This document shows positions 59,562 through 64,000 of a DNA stretch of 64,000 nt, piece by piece. A program made the translations under genes and the position numbers. The notes under the pieces are model-generated. The model saw only the letters and a list, made by a program, of their open reading frames with translations, was not told where the DNA came from and did not search any database. Numbering within the stretch: position 1 is the stretch's first letter; every line of letters begins with the position of its first letter. The stretch covers positions 310,001 through 374,000 of the forward strand of contig CP031585.1 of the NCBI GenBank assembly GCA_003217735.2. Direction: 5' to 3'. Origin of the DNA: Marinibacterium anthonyi (GTDB lineage: Bacteria; Pseudomonadota; Alphaproteobacteria; Rhodobacterales; Rhodobacteraceae).

Positions 59562-60557
59562 ATGAACGAACCGCATCACATGGCCGAGATCTGGCGGGGG
59601 AATGTGCTGGAAAGCCGGCACATGGGACATGTCGTGGTGGCTGATTCGACCGGGATCCGGTCGGCCTGGGGCGACCCGGAGGCGGTGATCCTGCCGCGGT
59701 CGTCGTGCAAGATGGTGCAGGCGCTGCCGCTGGTGGCCTCGGGGGCGGCGGATGCCGCCGGGCTGGGCCCGCGCCACCTGGCGCTGTCCTGCGCCAGCCA
59801 CAGCGGCGCGGATATCCACCTGGACCTGGTGGCGGAATGGCTGGCCGGGCTGGGCCTGCGGGATGAGGATTTCCGCTGTGGCGCGCATGTGCCGCGCGAC
59901 AAGGTGGTGCAGGAGAGGCTGATCCGCGAGGGGGCGCAGCCCTGCCAGATCCACAACAATTGTTCGGGCAAGCACACCGGGTTCCTGACGCTGACGCAGC
60001 ATCTGAAGGCGGGGCCGGAGTATGTGGAGATCGACCACCCGGTGCAGAAGGGCGTGCAGGAGGTGTTCGCGCAGCTGACGGGGGCCGATGGAGAGACCTG
60101 GGCGGTGGACGGGTGTTCGGCGCCCAACTTCGCCTGCACGGTGGCGGGGCTGGCGCGGGCGATGGCGTGGTTTGCCAGCGCGGGTGCGCGCAGCGATGCG
60201 CTGAGTTCGGCGGCCGGGCGACTGACCCATGCGATGATGGCGCACCCGGAACTGGTGGCGGGCGAGGATCGCGCCTGCACCGACCTGATGCGCGCGATGG
60301 AGGGGCGGGCGGCGATCAAGACCGGGGCCGAAGGGGTGTTCGTGGCGATCCTGCCGGGCAAGGGGCTGGGCGTGGCGGTCAAGGCCGTGGACGGGGCCGG
60401 GCGGGCGGCGGAATGCGCCATTGCCGCCGTGCTGGTGCACCTGGGCGTTCTGCCGGCCGAACATCCGGCGACGCGCAAGTACATGCGGCCGGTGATTTCG
60501 AACTGGCGGGGGATCGAGACCGGGTTCATCCAGCCGGCGCCCGGGTTTGCGCAGTAG
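59562..60557 (+). CDS. Asparaginase II-family protein (PF06089)
   Basis: 331 residues from the ATG at 59562, with GAGGGGATT upstream. This family is unrelated to EcAII; the Rhizobium etli member is a thermolabile, inducible L-asparaginase. Recognisable segments are AEIWRGNVLESRHMGHVVV, SSCKMVQALPLVASG, SCASHSG, HNNCSGKHTGFL, DGCSAPNFA and KTGAEGVFVAILPGKGLG. The conserved Ser/Lys/Cys residues of the serine-lysine active site seem to be present (SCKM, SGKH). The divergent 180-bp promoter region contains a lone AT-rich patch. Confidence 0.88.
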   Translation: MNEPHHMAEIWRGNVLESRHMGHVVVADSTGIRSAWGDPEAVILPRSSCKMVQALPLVASGAADAAGLGPRHLALSCASHSGADIHLDLVAEWLAGLGLRDEDFRCGAHVPRDKVVQERLIREGAQPCQIHNNCSGKHTGFLTLTQHLKAGPEYVEIDHPVQKGVQEVFAQLTGADGETWAVDGCSAPNFACTVAGLARAMAWFASAGARSDALSSAAGRLTHAMMAHPELVAGEDRACTDLMRAMEGRAAIKTGAEGVFVAILPGKGLGVAVKAVDGAGRAAECAIAAVLVHLGVLPAEHPATRKYMRPVISNWRGIETGFIQPAPGFAQ

Positions 60558-60571
60558 GGAATTGCTTGGGG

Positions 60572-60657
60572 CCGCGCCTTTGCGGCCGCTCCCACCCCGG
60601 CAACCGTGCTTGCGCGGATGGCGCAGCGCGGCCCACCCCGCGTCCGCAAAGGCGCGG
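60572..60657. terminator. Long-range inverted repeat between convergent asparaginase and serB genes
   Basis: CCGCGCCTTTGCGG at 60572-60585 is the perfect reverse complement of 60644-60657, with 58 bp between. Each arm is also partly self-complementary. It sits exactly in the gap between two convergent stops and probably ends both transcripts, although neither side has a good T-run. Confidence 0.5.
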
Positions 60658-60665
60658 GGGCGGGT

Positions 60666-61544
60666 TCAGGCCGGGACGATGTCCTCGTCGGAATAGCCCT
60701 GCAGGTACAGCAGCGCGGTCAGGTCGCCGTGGTTGACGCGCACGGTGCATTGGGCGGCGACGGCCGGTTTGGCGTGCAGCGCGACACCGGTGCCCGCCAG
60801 GCCCAGCATGCCCAGGTCGTTGGCCCCGTCGCCCACGGCGATCACGTCGGCGGGCGTCAGGCCCAGCCTGGCGGTGATCTCTTCCAGCGCGCGGACCTTG
60901 GCGTCACGGCCCAGGATCGGGCGGCCGACCTCGCCCGTCAGCTTGCCACCGTCCACGATCAGCGTGTTGGCGCGGTTTTCGTCAAAGCCGAGCTGGCCCG
61001 CGACCGCCTGGGTGAAGGCGGTGAACCCGCCAGAGACCAGCGCGGCATAGGCCCCCGACGCCTTCATCGTGGCCAGCAGCGCGGGGCCGCCCGGCATCAG
61101 CTGGATCCGTTCGGCCAGCACCTTGTCGATGACACCGGCATCCAGCCCGGCCAGCAGGCCGACCCGTTCGGTCAGCGCGCCTTCGAAATCCAGTTCGCCG
61201 TTCATCGCGCGGGCGGTGATGTCCTTGACCCGGTCGCCGACGCCGGCCTCGTCGGCCAGTTCGTCGATGCATTCCTGGCGGATCATCGTGCTGTCCATAT
61301 CGGCCAGCAGCATCTTCTTGCGGCGTCCGGCGTCCACCTGGACCACCAGGTCGACGCCCATGCCCTGCAGGTCGGACCAGACGTCCCAGAGGTTGGCGGG
61401 CAGCACGCCGAGGCCGAATTCGGCGGCGCGGTCGGGCGACAGCCACCGGGCATCGCCGCCGCCCCAGGCATTGCGCAGGCTGGAGACCAGCGAAGGATCA
61501 AGCGGCGCGCCGGCGGGCGCGGTCAGGAGGGTGGCGACGAACAT
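60666..61544 (-). CDS. serB: Phosphoserine phosphatase
   Basis: 292 residues from the ATG at 61544. The HAD-type active site is LLADMDSTMI (nucleophile and acid Asp), the second motif is in LVSGGFTAF, and the third is in VIAVGDGANDLGML. An N-terminal approximately 70-residue regulatory-like region is present. It makes serine from 3-phosphoserine in the cytoplasm. The frame is open upstream through tandem repeats that encode a DPIQDPIQD-like run, but this is not protein of the family. No close operon partner besides the sulfotransferase gene upstream. Confidence 0.95.
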   Translation of the reverse strand: MFVATLLTAPAGAPLDPSLVSSLRNAWGGGDARWLSPDRAAEFGLGVLPANLWDVWSDLQGMGVDLVVQVDAGRRKKMLLADMDSTMIRQECIDELADEAGVGDRVKDITARAMNGELDFEGALTERVGLLAGLDAGVIDKVLAERIQLMPGGPALLATMKASGAYAALVSGGFTAFTQAVAGQLGFDENRANTLIVDGGKLTGEVGRPILGRDAKVRALEEITARLGLTPADVIAVGDGANDLGMLGLAGTGVALHAKPAVAAQCTVRVNHGDLTALLYLQGYSDEDIVPA

Positions 61545-61555
61545 CGGCGGCTCCG

Positions 61556-61640
61556 GTCTGGATCCTTGGTCTGGATCTCGGGTCGAGTCTTGGATCGGGT
61601 CTTGGATCGGGTCTTGGGCCTCAGGTCGGGTCCTGAGGGG
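61556..61640 (-). repeat. Tandem repeats in the leader of serB
   Basis: CTTGGATCGGGT is repeated exactly at 61589-61600 and 61601-61612, flanked by degenerate copies (TCTGGATC, CTTGGGCC, GGTCGGGTCC). They occupy the gap between the sulfotransferase stop at 61621 and the serB start, and reach into the end of the former. Confidence 0.6.
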
Positions 61641-62559
61641 GCTTGGCGGCGGTGTCGGGTTCGGCGGCGCGCTGGGCCTGACGCAGCTGTGTCCGGGCCC
61701 CGGCATGGGCGGCCAGCATCGGCGCGCGCTCGGCTTCGAGCTGGGCGACGAGATCGGGATATTCGGCCCGGAACCGCGCGGCGAAATCGCCGCTTTTCTC
61801 GCCCGAGACCTTCTTGTGGCTGCTTTCCAGCGCGTCGAGGTCCATCCGCCGGGCCGGCACGCCCACGTGCTTGCCGATCACCGCCATCAGGCGGCGCGGC
61901 TGCATCCGCACGGTCTGTTCATAGCTCAGCCGCAGCGGGGTCAGCCCGGCGTCGCGGATCAGCGCTTCGGTGCCGTCTTCCATCCAGCGCATGCGGCGCA
62001 GGACGTTGAGGATCACCTTGGGTTCATAGCGGAACACCTGTTCGGCCTGGGCGATGGCCCCGGCATCGGCGCTGACCGAATGCGACACCTTGGTCTGCAT
62101 CATGCGCGACACCGAAACCGCCTGGGCGATGATGTCTTCGCGGATCAGCCACAGCGTCGACGTCGGCTGGAGCGTGTCGAGGAACACCTGGCCGGTCTTG
62201 TGGGTGGCGAGCACGTGCATATGCGTGACCTCGCAGCCGAACACGCCCTTTGTCTGGCGATGCCGCAGCAGAAGCTGGGTGTATTCGTCGAGGTTGCGCG
62301 CCGAATAGGATTTGGCGATGTCGGGCACGAAGGCGGGGTTGTAGCATTCGCCGGGATTGCCAAGCGCCTTGGTCCGGCTGGCCAGATCGGTCAGCCGGGA
62401 CGAACCCGAGCGCGGCGTGAAGAACACCACGTAGCGGGTCTTGGCCGGTGTCCAGCTCATGGCGTGCGTGAACTTCTTTTCGTCGAAGGACACGTCCTTG
62501 AACGGGTTGACGGGCCCGGCGGTGAGCTTTTCGCGCACCCATTCGAATTTCGACAGCAT
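61621..62559 (-). CDS. Stf0-type sulfotransferase family protein
   Basis: 312 residues from the ATG at 62559. A longer version from an ATG at 62667 would add 36 low-complexity residues encoded across a GC hairpin (62592-62609) and is less likely; neither has a strong ribosome binding site. The 5'-phosphosulfate-binding loop is VVFFTPRSGSSRLTDL near the N-terminus. LWLIREDIIAQAVSVSRMMQ and the LRLSYEQ segment resemble Stf0/NodH-like enzymes, which move sulfate from PAPS to sugars. The C-terminus is an Ala/Arg/Pro-rich tail. Acceptor unknown. Confidence 0.8.
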   Translation of the reverse strand: MLSKFEWVREKLTAGPVNPFKDVSFDEKKFTHAMSWTPAKTRYVVFFTPRSGSSRLTDLASRTKALGNPGECYNPAFVPDIAKSYSARNLDEYTQLLLRHRQTKGVFGCEVTHMHVLATHKTGQVFLDTLQPTSTLWLIREDIIAQAVSVSRMMQTKVSHSVSADAGAIAQAEQVFRYEPKVILNVLRRMRWMEDGTEALIRDAGLTPLRLSYEQTVRMQPRRLMAVIGKHVGVPARRMDLDALESSHKKVSGEKSGDFAARFRAEYPDLVAQLEAERAPMLAAHAGARTQLRQAQRAAEPDTAAKPPQDPT

Positions 62560-62718
62560 ATTGTGGTCCGTATCCGTCCATGCCTGGCCGCCGCCCCCGT
62601 GTGGGGGCGCGCGGTCGCGGGCCTGTTTAGCGTCTTGCAGCGGGACAGGAAAGTGCAGTTTGGTCATCAGACCTGACGTATTCCTGGCGCGGCGGACTTT
62701 GGCCTGACACGATCGCGA

Positions 62719-63693
62719 TCACGCGGCGCTGCGGGCGGCGCGGGTGTCCCAAAGGGTGCGCGCCCGGGCTTCGGCCGCGTCCAGGTCCGGCGCGGCGCCC
62801 AGGCACAGCAGCGCCAGCGCGGCGGTGCCGATGACCGTGGTTTCGGCCGCCGGATCGTCAAGCTGCCCGGTCCAGAGGTCGATCGGCGCGGTGTCGGTAT
62901 GGGCAATGTCGCCCAGCCGGCGGGTTTCCGAGATCTGGGGCGGGGCGGGGGGAAAGGCCTGTCCGTCGCGCTGGCCGAACAGGGCGACGGCCTTGAACGG
63001 CGTGCGTTCGAATTCGCCGCCGCCGCCCTTGAGGATCATCGACGCGGGATCGCCCAGCCGGTCTGCCACGTCGGCCTGCAGGGGGCGGTAGCCGGGGTGG
63101 AACACGCCCTGCACCGAGGCCGGCGCGGCGGCGGGGTTGGCCATGCGCAGGCAGGTGTTGATGCAGGACCTGAGCCCGAGGTCGGCGCGCAGGGCCAGCA
63201 GGCGCGCGGCGGCGGGGCTCATGGCTTCGACCGGGAGGTAGGCCAGCCCGCCGCGCGACAGGGCGGCGGCGGCGGTTTCGGGGGTTTCGACCACGGTGAC
63301 GCCCATCGGCGCAAGGTGGTCGCGCAGGTGGGTTTCGGTGGCGTTGCGCCCGTGCAGCAGGACGGGAAAGCCGGCCTCGGCCACCAGGCGGGCCGACAGC
63401 AGGTACCAGGGCGCGCCCCGGGTGCGCCCCGAGGCATAGCTGGGCCAGTCGAGCGCGGCCTGCGCGATCCGCCAGGGGGCGAGCGTGGTGCGAAGCGCGC
63501 TGACAAAGCCCGCGATCTCGTCCACCGTCTCGCCGCGCAGGCGCAGCACCATGAGCAGCGCGCCCACGGCTTCGGGCGCGGGATCGCCGGTGAGAATCTC
63601 GGTCATGGCGTCTTCGGCTTCGTACATGGTCAGGGGGCGGGCGCGGCCCTTGCCCTGGGCGACAAGGCGGACGAACGGAGCAAGTGTTGTCAT
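62719..63693 (-). CDS. TrpD2/YbiB-like glycosyl (phosphoribosyl) transferase family protein
   Basis: 324 residues from the ATG at 63693. It is like anthranilate phosphoribosyltransferase: MYEAEDAMTEILTGDPAPEAVGALLMVLRLRGETVDEIAGFVSAL is the N-terminal helical domain, and the nucleoside-binding domain includes a Gly-rich ILKGGGGEFERTPFK segment. TrpD2 proteins bind nucleic acid and are not Trp enzymes; other labels are 'glycosyl transferase family'. It starts 7 bp after the nasA stop, and in several Rhodobacteraceae this gene lies in the nitrate-assimilation cluster. Confidence 0.82.
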   Translation of the reverse strand: MTTLAPFVRLVAQGKGRARPLTMYEAEDAMTEILTGDPAPEAVGALLMVLRLRGETVDEIAGFVSALRTTLAPWRIAQAALDWPSYASGRTRGAPWYLLSARLVAEAGFPVLLHGRNATETHLRDHLAPMGVTVVETPETAAAALSRGGLAYLPVEAMSPAAARLLALRADLGLRSCINTCLRMANPAAAPASVQGVFHPGYRPLQADVADRLGDPASMILKGGGGEFERTPFKAVALFGQRDGQAFPPAPPQISETRRLGDIAHTDTAPIDLWTGQLDDPAAETTVIGTAALALLCLGAAPDLDAAEARARTLWDTRAARSAA

Positions 63694-63700
63694 GGCCGCA

Positions 63701-64000
63701 TCATTCCGCTGCCAGGGGCTTTTCCGCAAGTAACTGATCGATGAGCGCCTGAAGTTCCGGCCGGCAGGAGCCGCAATTGGTGCCCGCGCGCGTGGTCTTG
63801 CCCAGGGCCGCGACGGTGGTGCACCCCCCCCGCACGGCGGCGCGGATGTCTTCGGTGCCCACCCCGAAACAGGCGCAGATCTCGGCCCCCTTGGACGGGC
63901 GGTTGGCGCCGGGGACGCCGGCCAGGACGATGGCGGCGGCGATGTCCTGCCCGATCAGGTCGACGACCAGGCTGCGGGCCACGGCGACGGGGGCGGGCGC
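63701..64000 (-). CDS. nasA: Assimilatory nitrate reductase catalytic subunit, 3' end only
   Basis: The frame is open to the window edge and ends at 63701. Only the C-terminal BFD-like [2Fe-2S] domain is visible: EICACFGVG, then RGGCTTVAALGKTTRAGTNCGSCRPELQALI, with four Cys in the C-x-C ... C-x2-C pattern that closes NasA proteins of the molybdopterin family. The fragment of about 100 residues cannot separate NasA from the similar NirB domain, but NirB carries it internally rather than at the C-terminus. Confidence 0.75.
   Translation of the reverse strand, partial: APAPVAVARSLVVDLIGQDIAAAIVLAGVPGANRPSKGAEICACFGVGTEDIRAAVRGGCTTVAALGKTTRAGTNCGSCRPELQALIDQLLAEKPLAAE

Noticed and set aside
62560-62667. 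36-residue N-terminal extension of the sulfotransferase
   Set aside because: It is low-complexity and encoded across a GTGT-loop hairpin (62592-62609). The family domain starts after the internal ATG at 62559. Kept as an alternative only.

Overview
The window is chromosomal DNA of very high GC from an alphaproteobacterium, almost certainly a Rhodobacteraceae (Roseobacter-group) member. Supporting signs are the Rhodobacter-type porins, DUF2125, DUF3576, DUF4170 and IalB-family proteins, an FMN-riboswitch/ribH2 unit, an Xsc/Pta sulfonate cluster and a nitrate-assimilation tail. I saw no tRNA or rRNA gene, CRISPR array, insertion sequence or phage gene. Genes are packed tightly with many ATGA/GTGA overlaps.

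Layout. Positions 1-14.5 kb hold housekeeping and envelope genes: a DsbA-family 3' end, then a leftward run pmbA - cysQ-like - DUF4170 - waaA - lpxK, a DUF2125 protein, a crotonase-fold protein, a flavoprotein, a GST, and leuS - lptE - holA with a DUF3576 lipoprotein upstream. Positions 14.8-17.1 kb carry two tandem porins. Positions 17.2-22.4 kb hold yggS, an L,D-transpeptidase gene, ribA, an OmpR-type response regulator, xthA, a GNAT gene and a small lipoprotein gene.

Positions 22.5-30.2 kb are a catabolic island. An RpiR/MurR regulator is divergent from a polyamine-type ABC transporter (binding protein, ATPase, two permeases), followed by a P1-family (DmpA-like) peptidase, a class II aldolase and a GhrA-like reductase. 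Positions 30.7-38.9 kb are a second, different polyamine-type ABC operon: ATPase, Tat-exported binding protein, three tandem NtaA/DszA-type flavin monooxygenases and a permease in which both membrane subunits are fused. This is the best candidate for an undescribed uptake-and-cleavage system. An MFS exporter and a LysR regulator follow.

Positions 41.4-51.2 kb form a probable isethionate (C2 sulfonate) pathway: IclR regulator, GMC dehydrogenase, sulfoacetaldehyde acetyltransferase (xsc), YeiH-family anion exporter, phosphate acetyltransferase (pta) and a TRAP transporter. A similar AGTCTCA/TGAGA(C/T)T inverted element stands before both the GMC gene and the TRAP genes and may be the shared operator. 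Next come an FMN riboswitch with ribH2 (51.3-52 kb), an iron/cofactor-type ABC operon ending in an unknown 429-residue protein (52.2-56.4 kb), an M90 peptidase gene (mtfA), rlmN, an ialB-like gene, an asparaginase II-type gene, serB, a sulfotransferase gene, and at the right edge a TrpD2-like gene behind the 3' end of nasA.

Non-coding structure worth attention: an approximately 80-bp repeat with a perfect 18-bp palindrome and a CtrA-like half-site, present at 21.34 kb and 56.36 kb; a compound repeat cluster at 58.64-58.79 kb; a recurrent GGGTATTT...GAAGCAG element at gene ends; and hairpins just after the binding-protein genes of both polyamine-type ABC operons.
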